Origin: Gammaproteobacteria bacterium
GTDB taxonomy: Bacteria > Pseudomonadota > Gammaproteobacteria > Enterobacterales > Psychrobiaceae
Direction: 5' to 3'
DNA: 64,000 nt
Assembly: GCA_013214965.1 (NCBI GenBank)
Contig: JABSRU010000007.1
Span: forward strand, 1-64,000
Of the stretch, positions 10,119 to 19,042 are shown one piece after another. Each line of letters opens with the position of its first letter. Position 1 is the first letter of the stretch. The notes under the pieces are model-generated. The model was given only the letters and a program-made list of their open reading frames with translations. It did not search any database and was not told the origin of the DNA. A program made the translations under genes and the position numbers.

Positions 10119-11573
10119 ATGAAGTTTATTGTTAAGTTTTATCCTGAAATTACCATAAAAAGTAAATCAGTCCGTAAGCGCTTTTGTAAACTGTTACAAA
10201 ATAACTTACGTAATGTGTTACGTCGTTTTGATGAAACAGTCACCGTTTATCTAGACTGGGATAAAATTGAAGTTACCACAAAAAATGAATCGGTTGAAAA
10301 TCGCGCTCGCTTAATTGATGCAATGCAGTGTGTTCCTGGAATTGCTCATATTCTCGAAGTTACTCAACACGCATTTACCGATGTTCATAATATTTATGAA
10401 ACAGTCGCACCAATCGTAGCTTCATCGATCGAAGGTAAGACCTTTTGTGTTCGTGTTAAACGTAGTGGCAACCATGAGTTCACTTCAAATGATGTTGAAC
10501 GTTATGTTGGTGGTGGTCTAAATCAGCATTATCCATCCAATGGCGTTAAGCTAACTAAACCTGATCATACGGTTCGTCTCGAAATTCGTAATGAACACCT
10601 TTATGTCATCGCTAACCGCTTTGAAGGCACCGGTGGTTTCCCATTACCGGCCCAAGAAGATGTATTGTCGCTAATGTCTGGTGGTTTTGATTCTGGCGTG
10701 TCTAGTTACATGATGATCAAAAAAGGGGCACGAACTCATTTCTGTTTCTTTAATTTAGGCGGTGCCGCTCATGAAATTGGCGTGAAGCAGGTATCTTATT
10801 ATTTATGGGATCGCTTTAGCGCCTCCCATAAAGTTAAGTTTATCACCGTTCCTTTCGAAGCTGTTGTTGGCGAAATTCTTGAAAAAGTCGAAAATGGTCA
10901 AATGGGCGTAGTGTTAAAACGGATGATGATGCGAGCTGCTGAACAGGTGGCCAACAAAATGAAAGTTAATGCTTTAGTGACCGGAGAGGCGTTAGGGCAA
11001 GTATCAAGTCAGACCCTGACTAACTTGAGTATTATTGATAAAAGCGTTGATATGCTCATTATGCGTCCGTTGATTGCCTTTGATAAGCAAGACATCATTA
11101 ATATCTCTGCCAAGATTGGTACTAAGCAGTTCGCTGAAGTGATGCCAGAATATTGTGGCGTTATTTCAAATAAGCCAACGGTTAAAGCCGTGATGTCAAA
11201 AATAGAAGCGGAGGAGGCTAACTTTGACTTTGCAGTGCTTGATAAAGCACTGGAAGATTCAGTGATGATCGATATTCGTGATATTGCGACCGAAACACAA
11301 GCCAGTGTTAGTGAAGTTGAAACGGTCAATGATTTTGGAGCCGATGACATATTACTCGACATTCGCTCACCTGATGAAGAAGACATGAATCCACTAATGG
11401 TCGATGGCATGGAGGTTGTTCATTTACCTTTCTACAAGCTAGCGACTAAATTTGGCGACTTAGATCAGAGTAAGCAATACTTGTTTTATTGTGACCGCGG
11501 TGTCATGAGTAAGCTTCAAGCTTTATTCTTAATTGACCAAGGTTTCAAAAACATTAAAGTTTATCGTAAGTAA
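10119..11573 (+). CDS. thiI: tRNA 4-thiouridine / thiazole sulfurtransferase ThiI
   Basis: 484 residues, as in enteric ThiI. An N-terminal ferredoxin-like plus THUMP domain (about 1-165) binds tRNA. The PP-loop adenylation motif SGGFDSG is at 187-193. A C-terminal rhodanese domain carries the persulfide Cys458 in YCDRGVMS. It takes sulfur from IscS to make s4U8 in tRNA and, through the rhodanese domain, feeds thiamine thiazole synthesis. The rhodanese extension is present, so both roles are possible. A TATACT box at 10083-10088 may be its -10. Confidence 0.96.
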   Translation: MKFIVKFYPEITIKSKSVRKRFCKLLQNNLRNVLRRFDETVTVYLDWDKIEVTTKNESVENRARLIDAMQCVPGIAHILEVTQHAFTDVHNIYETVAPIVASSIEGKTFCVRVKRSGNHEFTSNDVERYVGGGLNQHYPSNGVKLTKPDHTVRLEIRNEHLYVIANRFEGTGGFPLPAQEDVLSLMSGGFDSGVSSYMMIKKGARTHFCFFNLGGAAHEIGVKQVSYYLWDRFSASHKVKFITVPFEAVVGEILEKVENGQMGVVLKRMMMRAAEQVANKMKVNALVTGEALGQVSSQTLTNLSIIDKSVDMLIMRPLIAFDKQDIINISAKIGTKQFAEVMPEYCGVISNKPTVKAVMSKIEAEEANFDFAVLDKALEDSVMIDIRDIATETQASVSEVETVNDFGADDILLDIRSPDEEDMNPLMVDGMEVVHLPFYKLATKFGDLDQSKQYLFYCDRGVMSKLQALFLIDQGFKNIKVYRK

Positions 11574-11656
11574 ACCACAGCATTATAATCTTGATAGCAC
11601 TAATGAGGGTTTCATTAAAATGCTCTTACTGTGGAAAGTAATCCTACTTGTTGCAT
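11574..11656. other. Structured non-coding stretch between thiI and panE
   Basis: CCACAG (from 11576) can pair with CTGTGG (ending near 11634), enclosing a nested hairpin TAATGA-ggGtt-TCATTA at 11601-11617. No open frame of note. It precedes the strong bidirectional terminator at 11657 and could be a thiI 3'-UTR structure. Confidence 0.3.
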
Positions 11657-11693
11657 AAAAAATCCCGAGTTATTGACTCGGGATTTTTGTTTC
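11657..11693. terminator. Bidirectional terminator overlapping the panE 3' end
   Basis: AAAAATCCCGAGT and ACTCGGGATTTTT form a strong stem with a five-base loop, giving a T-run on both strands. It can end thiI transcription from the left and panE from the right. The last codons of panE (Lys-Ile-Pro-Ser-Gln-stop) lie inside the hairpin. Confidence 0.85.
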
Positions 11694-12578
11694 TAATTGT
11701 TTTATTTGTTGATAGAGGCGTTGATTGGTAGGGACCGCAATAGCCAGTTTTTCTGCTTGTTTGATCAGATAACCGGTAATGAAGTCTATTTCTGTTAACC
11801 GCTTATTGACAATATCTTGATGCATTGATGAATAGTTGTTGGCGGTTTTATGAATAACATCATTAATGTTCTCTCTCAGGATTTTATCATCTAGCCCAAT
11901 ATTTAAAGCCGTTGCTACCAGTATGACTTCCTGGTGGACATCATTAATCACCTGTTGATGTTGGTGACCTATTAACTCGCCATTACGGCATTGTGCTAGT
12001 GCAGTTAATGGATTTATCGCGCAATTGATCGCCAGTTTAGTCCAGAGTGTTTTAGCGATGCTGGCACTGAACGCGACTTGAGGTAATGCTCGGTTCAGTG
12101 CTTGGCAAATTAACTGACCTTGTTCTTGCGCCATGCCCTGATAAACCCCAATAAATGTTTGACCCACGCCAGTGTGCGATAGGCCACTAATTGAGGTCTT
12201 TAAACCGCCATGACTGGTCGTCGCTAATAAAATTGGTTGGATTTTATTAAGAGGGAGCTGTTCAACACACCCCATGCCGTTATGCATTAGCATAATTGGC
12301 GTTTGAATCAATTGAGTAAGCCAAGGGCTAATTGCTGCACTCACTTGGTAAGCTTTAGTCGCGACAATCACTAAATCTGAATGTGATGGTAATTGTTGGT
12401 TGAGGTAATTTAGTGTGATTTTTTTTTGCTGCTGGTTTGGCAAGATGACTGTTAATTCAATCGGATTATTATGGCACTGACGACCCACTACCGTCACGAT
12501 AAACCCTGCTTGTTGTAAATAATAGGCCCACAATGACCCGATGGCACCGGAACCAATAATCGTGATGTATTTAAGCAT
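11670..12578 (-). CDS. panE: Ketopantoate reductase (2-dehydropantoate 2-reductase)
   Basis: NADPH-dependent reductase of 302 residues producing pantoate for coenzyme A. The dinucleotide loop IGSGAIGSLWAYYL is at about 7-20. ATKAYQVSAA matches the NADP-side lysine motif, and LWTKLAINCAINPLTAL carries the catalytic Lys and the substrate-binding Asn residues. ApbA/PanE fold throughout. It overlaps the upstream VanZ-like gene by 8 bp, so it is probably translated from a shared mRNA. Confidence 0.9.
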   Translation of the reverse strand: MLKYITIIGSGAIGSLWAYYLQQAGFIVTVVGRQCHNNPIELTVILPNQQQKKITLNYLNQQLPSHSDLVIVATKAYQVSAAISPWLTQLIQTPIMLMHNGMGCVEQLPLNKIQPILLATTSHGGLKTSISGLSHTGVGQTFIGVYQGMAQEQGQLICQALNRALPQVAFSASIAKTLWTKLAINCAINPLTALAQCRNGELIGHQHQQVINDVHQEVILVATALNIGLDDKILRENINDVIHKTANNYSSMHQDIVNKRLTEIDFITGYLIKQAEKLAIAVPTNQRLYQQIKQLETKIPSQ

Positions 12579-12948
12579 TGCGAGTCAAAGTGAACAGCTT
12601 TTTAACGAGTAATCGAGCACCAAAATGAAATAAGATAATCCCAATAAAATCCGCCACCACATCATTAATGGAGCCTGATCGGTAAGGGATATAAAGTTGG
12701 ACGATTTCAACAGCGATACCAAAACTGGTTAATAAAGCAATCTGTTGTAATGTACTAAATTTAGTACTGCAATGAAGCAACAGTGCTAAGGTGAAAAATA
12801 CCAAGATATGACCATATTTATCGCTATGGGCTATTTCTGTAGGGATATTTTGATGACTAAAAAATAAGTAACAACAAACAACAACGGCTAAATAAAAGAT
12901 AATCGTAAAATTTTTTCTGTTGGTTGTGATGAAATTAACGAGCGACAT
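12571..12948 (-). CDS. VanZ-like family membrane protein
   Basis: Small integral membrane protein of 125 residues with about four predicted spans. SHSDKYGHILVFFTLALLLH resembles the conserved 'DKxxHxxxxF' patch of VanZ-like proteins, and VEIVQLYIPYRSGSINDVVADFIGIILF is the second family block. The biochemical role of such stand-alone VanZ proteins is not established; glycopeptide resistance should not be inferred. It overlaps panE by 8 bp as first gene of the pair. Confidence 0.75.
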   Translation of the reverse strand: MSLVNFITTNRKNFTIIFYLAVVVCCYLFFSHQNIPTEIAHSDKYGHILVFFTLALLLHCSTKFSTLQQIALLTSFGIAVEIVQLYIPYRSGSINDVVADFIGIILFHFGARLLVKKLFTLTRNA

Positions 12949-13035
12949 TAAGGGGGTCTCAAAAAATAAAAGTGGCTAAAAAACAAACAACGACTAAAGT
13001 CAATAGTATGTGATAATCAACCTTAACACAGAGCC

Positions 13036-13431
13036 ATGATGAATATCGAGCCATGCTACTATCGTATAACATCTCAGCAGCAATTATTATCTGTGAAGAT
13101 GGAGTATGTGTGGGATGTAACCACCACATTGGCATTTTGTCGGCTGTTAGAGCAAAACATCAACTCAAACCAGCAAGAATGGGCGATGATTGCCGATTTA
13201 AGGCATTGGCGTTTAGGTTCAGCAGAAGCTTGTGAGATCTTTTTACAACATCATCAATTTTGTATCCAACAAGGATTACGGTATCAAGCATTAATATTGC
13301 CCTGCGGCGCTTTAAAACGCTGGCAAATTAGAGCGTTCACTTCCGATAATTTATTGTTAAATACCCTATTAGCAGACGATGAAGCCCATGCCTTATCTTG
13401 GATGGCGTTTAAAGGCTTCATTTTGAAATAA
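13036..13431 (+). CDS. Hypothetical protein
   Basis: 131 residues, no signal peptide or membrane span. I do not recognise a characterised family. It has alternating strands and helices (a central IADLRHWRLGSAEACEIFLQHH segment), and the size and feel resemble small STAS/SpoIIAA-like proteins, but this is only an impression. It ends 42 bp before yajQ and could be co-transcribed with it. Two ATG codons in a row (13036, 13039) are possible starts. Confidence 0.6.
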   Translation: MMNIEPCYYRITSQQQLLSVKMEYVWDVTTTLAFCRLLEQNINSNQQEWAMIADLRHWRLGSAEACEIFLQHHQFCIQQGLRYQALILPCGALKRWQIRAFTSDNLLLNTLLADDEAHALSWMAFKGFILK

Positions 13432-13473
13432 TATCTGTTAATATCAAACCAAATTTTTATTGGAAATGTAAAC

Positions 13474-13959
13474 ATGCCTTCATTTGATATTATCTCAGAA
13501 ATCGAACTGACCGAAGTTCGTAATGCCGTCGAAAACTCAACCCGTGAATTAGCCACTCGATTCGATTTTCGAGGTAAAGAAGCAAGCTTTGAATTGAAAG
13601 GAGAAGAAGTGGTATTAAAGGCGGAAGATGATTTTCAAATTGATCAAATGATGGACATTTTACGCAGTAATTTAGTTAAGCGTAAAGTTGATACTAAAGC
13701 GATGGCTCCGGATGAAAAAGCAATCCATACCGGTAAAACCTTCACATTGAATGTTAAGTTCAAACAAGGGATAGATTCACTGGTGGCTAAAAAGCTAGTT
13801 AAAGATATCAAGAACAGTAAAATAAAAGTACAAGCAGCGATTCAAGGTGAAAAAATTCGTATAACCGGTAAAAAACGAGATGATTTGCAAGCCGTAATGG
13901 CGCTTGCTCGTGAAAGTGATAGTGAACAACCTTTCCAGTTTGACAACTTCCGAGATTAA
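13474..13959 (+). CDS. yajQ: YajQ-family nucleotide/cyclic-di-GMP-binding protein
   Basis: 161 residues, the standard length. It begins [10 protein letters not shown] and contains [18 protein letters not shown], the family hallmark, then [22 protein letters not shown]. It has two ferredoxin-like domains and is cytosolic. YajQ proteins bind nucleotides, and in Xanthomonas a homologue is a c-di-GMP effector; the role here is unknown. In E. coli yajQ is close to yajR, yajG and ampG; here ampG follows. Confidence 0.93.
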   Translation: MPSFDIISEIELTEVRNAVENSTRELATRFDFRGKEASFELKGEEVVLKAEDDFQIDQMMDILRSNLVKRKVDTKAMAPDEKAIHTGKTFTLNVKFKQGIDSLVAKKLVKDIKNSKIKVQAAIQGEKIRITGKKRDDLQAVMALARESDSEQPFQFDNFRD

Positions 13960-14008
13960 TCTCTCTCCGACGAGAGCCACTTCGAATCATAGGGATATTT
14001 TTCGCTAA

Positions 14009-15244
14009 ATGATGACTAACCTATCAATAAAAGAGGCGATTTTTAATCGCCGAATGCTCATTTGTCTGTTTACTGGATTTAGCTCTGGCTTGCCGTTGTT
14101 TGTGCTGATTCAATTGGTGCCTGGTTGGCTCCGGTCTGAGGGCGTCAGTTTAGCGGAAATTGGCTTATTTTCATTGATTGGGATCCCTTATGTTTGGAAA
14201 TTTATTTGGTCACCATTATTAGACCGATTCTCTCTACCGATATTAGGACGGCGACGAGGTTGGATGCTGGTTACTCAAATTGGCTTGTTGGTCGCGATTG
14301 GTGCATTTGGTTTTATTAATCCGGTCATGTCCATTTGGTCGGTGGCTTACTTGGCGGTGGCGGTGGCTTTTTTTAGTGCCAGTCAAGATATTGTACTTGA
14401 TGCTTATCGGCGAGAGCTGTTACCGGATCAAGAACTTGGGCTTGGCAATTCATTGCATGTACAAGCTTATCGGTTTGCTGGCTTAATTCCTGGTTCTTTA
14501 GCGTTTATTTTAGCGGATCATTTACCGTGGCAATCGGTCTTTATGGTGGTTGCGTGTTTTATGCTATTGGGAATCGGGTTGACACTGTCGATTAGTGAAG
14601 CTCGAATCGAAAATCATGCCCCCAAGACGCTACAAGAAGCCGTTGTATTGCCTTTTAAAGAATTTATTGAGCGACGAGGCTTTAAAGCAGCGTTGCAAAT
14701 GCTAATGTTTTTGTTTTTGTATAAACTCGGTGACAGCATGGCAACGGCATTGCAAACGCCATTTTTTATTGATTTAGGCTTTAGCAATACCGAAATTGGG
14801 GTAATCGCAAAAACATCAGGTTTAATTGCGACCATGGTTGGCTTGGCGATTGGTGGGTTAGTGATGCTAAAACTGAGTATCAATAGAGCGTTATGGTTAT
14901 TTGGTTTTGTTCAAATTATCAGTATTTTAGGCTTTGCTGCATTGGCTGAAATTGGTCATAACAATATTGCGTTGGCTTTGGCGATGGGGTTTGAATATTT
15001 AGGGGTTGGTTTAGGGACCGCTGCCTTTACCGCGTTTATTGCGAAAAATGCTAATCCAACATTTGCAGCGACTCAAATTGCTTTGTTTACCGCTTTAACG
15101 GCGCTGCCTCGTACGTTTGCTAATGCCACGACCGGTTTTATTGTTGAGCAGCTTGGCTGGACTGGATTTTACTTTTTGTGTGTTGGCTTAGCGGTGCCGG
15201 GAATGTTGATGTTACTTAAGGTTGCACCCTGGCAGGAACAATAA
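14009..15244 (+). CDS. ampG: Muropeptide permease AmpG (MFS)
   Basis: Inner-membrane transporter of 411 residues with about 12 spans. It imports GlcNAc-1,6-anhydro-MurNAc peptides for cell-wall recycling. LFTGFSSGLPLFVLI near the start and SASQDIVLDAYRRELLP (about 125-145) are AmpG signatures. The length is the short form, without the long C-terminal extension of E. coli AmpG. It lies beside yajG in many gammaproteobacteria, as here within 1 kb. It may indirectly influence beta-lactamase induction if an AmpR/AmpC system exists. Confidence 0.88.
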   Translation: MMTNLSIKEAIFNRRMLICLFTGFSSGLPLFVLIQLVPGWLRSEGVSLAEIGLFSLIGIPYVWKFIWSPLLDRFSLPILGRRRGWMLVTQIGLLVAIGAFGFINPVMSIWSVAYLAVAVAFFSASQDIVLDAYRRELLPDQELGLGNSLHVQAYRFAGLIPGSLAFILADHLPWQSVFMVVACFMLLGIGLTLSISEARIENHAPKTLQEAVVLPFKEFIERRGFKAALQMLMFLFLYKLGDSMATALQTPFFIDLGFSNTEIGVIAKTSGLIATMVGLAIGGLVMLKLSINRALWLFGFVQIISILGFAALAEIGHNNIALALAMGFEYLGVGLGTAAFTAFIAKNANPTFAATQIALFTALTALPRTFANATTGFIVEQLGWTGFYFLCVGLAVPGMLMLLKVAPWQEQ

Positions 15245-15290
15245 ATTAGCATTAGATTGTACTATTAAAACGACCAAAATTAGTGGCTAA

Positions 15291-15614
15291 TTAGGGTCTC
15301 ATGCCAATGCAGTCGGCAGGTATTTCATTGGTGTGATGGCTCAAATAATTACAATAATGATTGAGCGAACTACGAATAGCTTTCTCATCATTTTGTTTTT
15401 CTTCTGGCCAGCACTGAAGTAGAAATATCAAATGCCAAAATGCATGTTCATAATCACTAATCGCCGGATCATCAAAATCGAGCTTATTCCATTCCTCTAA
15501 AATATCCCAAGAAAATATTTTCACTTCGCTAAAAGGAATTGCATTAGCAAGTAGCTGGCTGGTATAGAACACTAATTGTTTAGATTTCTGTTCTATAAAT
15601 ATCTCTATGTTCAT
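15291..15614 (-). CDS. Hypothetical protein
   Basis: About 107 residues from the internal ATG at 15614 (MNIEIFIEQK); an earlier start at 15629 is possible. No signal peptide or membrane segment; rich in aromatic and acidic residues (YEHAFWHLIFLLQCWPEE). I do not recognise the family. It is followed by the ppiA-like, yajG and rlmG genes on the same strand but upstream of none of them, so it may end the run rlmG-yajG-ppiA-this gene. Confidence 0.5.
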   Translation of the reverse strand: MNIEIFIEQKSKQLVFYTSQLLANAIPFSEVKIFSWDILEEWNKLDFDDPAISDYEHAFWHLIFLLQCWPEEKQNDEKAIRSSLNHYCNYLSHHTNEIPADCIGMRP

Positions 15615-15649
15615 GATATAAATACTCAATGTGTCTATCCTCCTCGCAG

Positions 15650-16246
15650 TTAAAACTCGGGTAATATAATGGCTTGTTTTAAGTGAATGGTTGTTAGTGG
15701 AACATCTTGCCAGCCCATTTTACTATCGGAGCCAGTATGAAGATTAGATATTCTCTCTAAAACATCCATCCCTGAAATTACACTACCAAATACAGTATAG
15801 CCCCAGTGGCGAGGATTGGGATTTAAATTGTTATTTCCATCAGGATTCATGTTGAAATAAAACTGCCGTGAAGCGGTATGAGGTGATGATTCTCGCGCCA
15901 TTGCGATGGTGCCATAGTCATTGGTCAACCCATTTCCTGATTCGTTAGCTATTTGATTATTCGCTGGTTTTTGTTTCATGTCAGGTGTTACGCCGCCACC
16001 TTGAACGACAAATTTCGTAATAACTCGATGAAAAATGGTGTTGTCGTATTCTTTGTTCTTGGTTAAATGTAAAAATTTATTGACCGTAAGCGGGGCACGA
16101 CGGCGCTCAAGCTCAACCACAATGTCACCCATGCTGGTGATTAGCTTGACTTGCGGGTATGAATTTTCAGGCTGAATTGCTTCACCTAACGCCCATGCTG
16201 GTTGGCAAAATATTAAAGTAATTATCAGAAATATTTTATACATCAC
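15650..16246 (-). CDS. ppiA: Exported cyclophilin-type peptidyl-prolyl isomerase
   Basis: 198 residues. The N-terminus (YKIFLIITLIFCQPAWALGE) is a cleavable signal peptide, so the enzyme should be periplasmic like PpiA. The cyclophilin core is intact: NTIFHRVITKFVVQGGG carries the catalytic Arg and Phe, with IAMARESSPHTASRQFYFN after it. It catalyses cis-trans proline isomerisation in envelope protein folding. It starts 5 bp after yajG ends, consistent with an operon. Confidence 0.85.
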   Translation of the reverse strand: MMYKIFLIITLIFCQPAWALGEAIQPENSYPQVKLITSMGDIVVELERRRAPLTVNKFLHLTKNKEYDNTIFHRVITKFVVQGGGVTPDMKQKPANNQIANESGNGLTNDYGTIAMARESSPHTASRQFYFNMNPDGNNNLNPNPRHWGYTVFGSVISGMDVLERISNLHTGSDSKMGWQDVPLTTIHLKQAIILPEF

Positions 16247-16251
16247 TAGAC

Positions 16252-16812
16252 CTATTTGGTTAAAAATTGGCGGATCGCTGGGTCATGAGCCGCTTGATTG
16301 ATTAACTCACCGAGTTGCTGGTTGAATATTCGTTCTAATACGGCAAAATCGGCGGTTAAGATACCGTTTGATGACCCTTTGCTATTAAAGGTTTTAGTGA
16401 GTTCACCTTCAGCATTTTTAAGCTTAATTTGCAGAATAATATGATTGCTGGCTTGGTATTTAAACCGATGCTGATTAAGGTTGATCAGCATCTCATTTAT
16501 CACCACGGTAACACTCAGCGGGGCACTCAAGGATAATTGATAGCCTTGGTTAACAAAACTCTGCTGAAAGCTCTGATTAATCATGGTAGTGATTAATCGG
16601 TTATTGTTGATGAACAGTGGTGGATTGTCGTCGTCATGTATTTGTAGCACATGCTGCTGCGTGCGATGATCCACTACCTGTAAATTAATGGTAGTTGCTG
16701 CAACAGTTGCATTAGCATTTAATAAGACCGTCGGCGACAGGATTAAAGTCGTTGGCGCCGATGCACAGGCATTAAGTAATATGATCAAAGAAAACACTAA
16801 TACAATACGCAT
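16252..16812 (-). CDS. yajG: YajG-family lipoprotein
   Basis: 186 residues beginning MRIVLVFSLIILLNACAS. LNAC is a lipobox, so Cys16 should be lipidated and the protein anchored, probably to the outer membrane. The body has the YajG pattern with LILSPTVLL close to the Cys. Function unknown in general; neighbourhood with ampG suggests an envelope role. Tightly packed between rlmG (2 bp) and the ppiA-like gene (5 bp). Confidence 0.8.
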   Translation of the reverse strand: MRIVLVFSLIILLNACASAPTTLILSPTVLLNANATVAATTINLQVVDHRTQQHVLQIHDDDNPPLFINNNRLITTMINQSFQQSFVNQGYQLSLSAPLSVTVVINEMLINLNQHRFKYQASNHIILQIKLKNAEGELTKTFNSKGSSNGILTADFAVLERIFNQQLGELINQAAHDPAIRQFLTK

Positions 16813-16814
16813 AA

Positions 16815-17945
16815 TTATAACCTTGTTGATTCTAAAATAACGAACTTCCCATTAGATGCAACCGTGATGCAGTTATCAAAAATTCTTTGTAATTTAATAT
16901 GATAACCTAAATGTCGATTGCCAACTATTCTTATTTTTCCACCTTTATTTAACACTCGGTAGGCATCGTTAAACATTTGCCACGCGATATGATCGGTAAT
17001 GGTCTGTAACTGATGAAATGGTGGATTACAAATAATCCAATCGGCTGAATCAAATTCAATATCGGTTAGACAATCATTCCAGAGAAAGTTGCATCGCTGA
17101 GGATCTGAAATGTTGTTACTGACATTGAGGCGTGAGCTTTCAACGGCCATATACGACTCATCGGTAAAAGTGACTTGGGCTTGTGGATTGTTTTTTGCGA
17201 CTGCCAAACCGAGGACCCCATTACCACAGCCTAAATCTATCACGGTGCTGTCACCGATATTACTCGGGATATTTTCAAGCATCAATTGTGCACCCAAATC
17301 GAGAGATGAATTGGCAAATACACCGGGTAAGTTACTGATGGTTAATGCGGGTGATGACGTTGACCAAGTGTGTAAGTCAGGCGCTAAATTACGACCTGTG
17401 TGTTTATTACCTGGCTGGCAGAAAATTAAACGAGACTTTTTCTTGGCCAACGATGTCGTGGTTGAGCCAAGGTGTTTATCAAAGAGTTTAAGGGTTGAGC
17501 TATGAATATCTTTGGCCTTCGCCGCTGCAATCACTTGGGTCGTTGGGCTGACAATGTTAGACAATTGACGGAGTTGTTCGATTAACATGCTATTGCTTTT
17601 TGGTAGTTTAAACACCACTAAATCAATATTAACATCAACTTGAGATAGGTCGCTGATGTGTTTAAAGCTCGGCGTTAAGTGATTGGCTTCTAGATTGTAT
17701 TGGTAGGCTTGCTTGGCGATGAAAGAATCCGACTGTGCAATAATGTTATGCTGGTTAAGCCCGCACACCAATGCGCCAAAGGTATCATTAATGATTAGTA
17801 CATTGGCCGGTTCTAATTTGAGTTGCTCAATATACTCAAGCAAATATTGGTCTGCACTGTCCCAAGCTTGGAGGTTTTCGTCATTTGAGCAAGGAAAACG
17901 CTCAAGCGTCAGTTCTAGATTATTAACTTCAAATATTGTTTTCAT
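16815..17945 (-). CDS. rlmG: 23S rRNA (guanine-1835-N2)-methyltransferase RlmG
   Basis: 376 residues from the ATG at 17945 (MKTIFEVNNLELTLERFP), which matches the RlmG N-terminus; the frame runs open to 18041 but that region fits nothing. It has two tandem Rossmann-like domains. The C-terminal active one has the SAM loop VIDLGCGNGVLGLA and the catalytic NPPFH, followed by a DHIAWQMF segment typical of RlmG. It methylates G1835 of 23S rRNA. First gene of the run rlmG-yajG-ppiA. Confidence 0.92.
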   Translation of the reverse strand: MKTIFEVNNLELTLERFPCSNDENLQAWDSADQYLLEYIEQLKLEPANVLIINDTFGALVCGLNQHNIIAQSDSFIAKQAYQYNLEANHLTPSFKHISDLSQVDVNIDLVVFKLPKSNSMLIEQLRQLSNIVSPTTQVIAAAKAKDIHSSTLKLFDKHLGSTTTSLAKKKSRLIFCQPGNKHTGRNLAPDLHTWSTSSPALTISNLPGVFANSSLDLGAQLMLENIPSNIGDSTVIDLGCGNGVLGLAVAKNNPQAQVTFTDESYMAVESSRLNVSNNISDPQRCNFLWNDCLTDIEFDSADWIICNPPFHQLQTITDHIAWQMFNDAYRVLNKGGKIRIVGNRHLGYHIKLQRIFDNCITVASNGKFVILESTRL

Positions 17946-18053
17946 CGGATTACTAATACGTTGCCTAATTAAATTAGCGCTATTGTAACCGCCAAGAGTA
18001 AACCTCGGCAATAAAAAAGCGTCAAATTGACGCATTATCACATTTTAAGAAAG

Positions 18054-18806
18054 TTAGAATTTATAACCAATGGATAAAGTATAAACCCATGGGTCAATGC
18101 TAACATCAACTTTCCCTGGTACAGTACCGCCAGCTGCAGTGAAGGTGCCCGTGGTATCGATATCAATAAAGCGTACTGAGGCGTTAACTAACCACTTATC
18201 ACCTAGTTGATAGTCAGCACCAATTTGCGCCGCTAGGCCCCATGAGTTCTTCAATTTCAGGCTAGCCAAGTCCAATGTGGGGCCATTGCCTTGTAAATCG
18301 GTTTCACCAAGCATCGTTATTTTAGGCGAATCAGACCCACTCAATGCTGGATTAGTAAATTTTTCTTCAAAAAATACCGTGTAGTTAATACCCACACCGA
18401 TATAAGGTTGAAATTTAGCGCTAGGCTCATTGAAGTAATAAAGTGCACTTAAGGTGGGTGGTAAATGTTTAGTTTGACCAAGGCTTAACGTGGTATCGCC
18501 AGAGTGAACATTAATGTCATGACTAAAAGGCGTTGCTGCTAATAGCTCTACGGCGAATTGATTGGTCATAAAATAAACGAGGTTTACCCCTAGTTGAGTA
18601 TCATTATCAACCGAAGCCGTTAGTGCACCTGCTCCTAAATCGACGGTATTGTTACCCACTGCAAAAATCGTCGACTTATCACTGCTAGGCGTCACATTGG
18701 TCGCACCAACACGCACGACGATATCGCCTTGAGTATGAGCTAATACAGGTAGTGATAAAAGTGTGGCAGCCGCTGATAATGCAACAATAATTTTGTTTAA
18801 GCGCAT
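18054..18806 (-). CDS. ompW: OmpW-family outer membrane protein
   Basis: Eight-stranded beta-barrel porin-like protein of 250 residues. A signal peptide (about 1-23, cut after VLAH or nearby) is followed by DIVVRVGATNVTPSSD, the classic OmpW start; LPPTLSALYYF and the final YTLSIGYKF with terminal Phe are barrel features recognised by the BAM machinery. OmpW is a channel for small hydrophobic molecules and is tied to oxygen and stress responses in enterics. A perfect FNR-type box sits about 70 bp upstream of the start codon. Confidence 0.92.
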   Translation of the reverse strand: MRLNKIIVALSAAATLLSLPVLAHTQGDIVVRVGATNVTPSSDKSTIFAVGNNTVDLGAGALTASVDNDTQLGVNLVYFMTNQFAVELLAATPFSHDINVHSGDTTLSLGQTKHLPPTLSALYYFNEPSAKFQPYIGVGINYTVFFEEKFTNPALSGSDSPKITMLGETDLQGNGPTLDLASLKLKNSWGLAAQIGADYQLGDKWLVNASVRFIDIDTTGTFTAAGGTVPGKVDVSIDPWVYTLSIGYKF

Positions 18807-18842
18807 GATGATTTCTCTAGTTAAGTTAAATGATTATTAGCA

Positions 18843-18848
18843 ACCATA
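18843..18848 (-). promoter_or_regulatory. Candidate ompW -10 element
   Basis: On the minus strand TATGGT lies where a class II FNR promoter would have its -10. Start of transcription near 18836 would put the FNR box centre at about -41. The spacing is counted from the sequence; the transcription start is inferred. Confidence 0.4.
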
Positions 18849-18869
18849 CTGTTTTTTTTGAGCCGATTT

Positions 18870-18883
18870 TTGATTTATATCAA
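18870..18883. promoter_or_regulatory. Perfect FNR-type box upstream of ompW
   Basis: TTGATTTATATCAA matches the FNR/ANR/EtrA consensus TTGAT-N4-ATCAA with no mismatch. It lies in the 236-bp divergent gap between ompW and the aldolase gene, correctly spaced for activation of ompW. A related site with one mismatch is at 18921. Confidence 0.7.
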
Positions 18884-18920
18884 GCGATCATATTCAATGT
18901 TAATCAACAATTGATAAGTT

Positions 18921-18934
18921 TGATTAAAGTCAAT
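18921..18934. promoter_or_regulatory. Second FNR-like site
   Basis: TTGATTAAAGTCAA differs from the FNR consensus by one base in the right half. It lies between the perfect FNR box and the divergent aldolase/adducin gene and might act on either. Confidence 0.35.
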
Positions 18935-19042
18935 GAATCAAACATTTTGCCATGAGGTATACTTTTTTGATTAGCTAAAAATTGTTCCAAAGACTGGGGA
19001 TTGTGTTAGCTTAATTTGATTGTTTTCACTAAGGAATACATT

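Noticed and set aside
12571-12948. Glycopeptide resistance by a VanZ protein
   Set aside because: Stand-alone VanZ-like proteins are common and no van genes are nearby.
17110-17505. 131-codon plus-strand frame opposite rlmG
   Set aside because: Lies wholly antisense to the recognised methyltransferase; no start signal or family.
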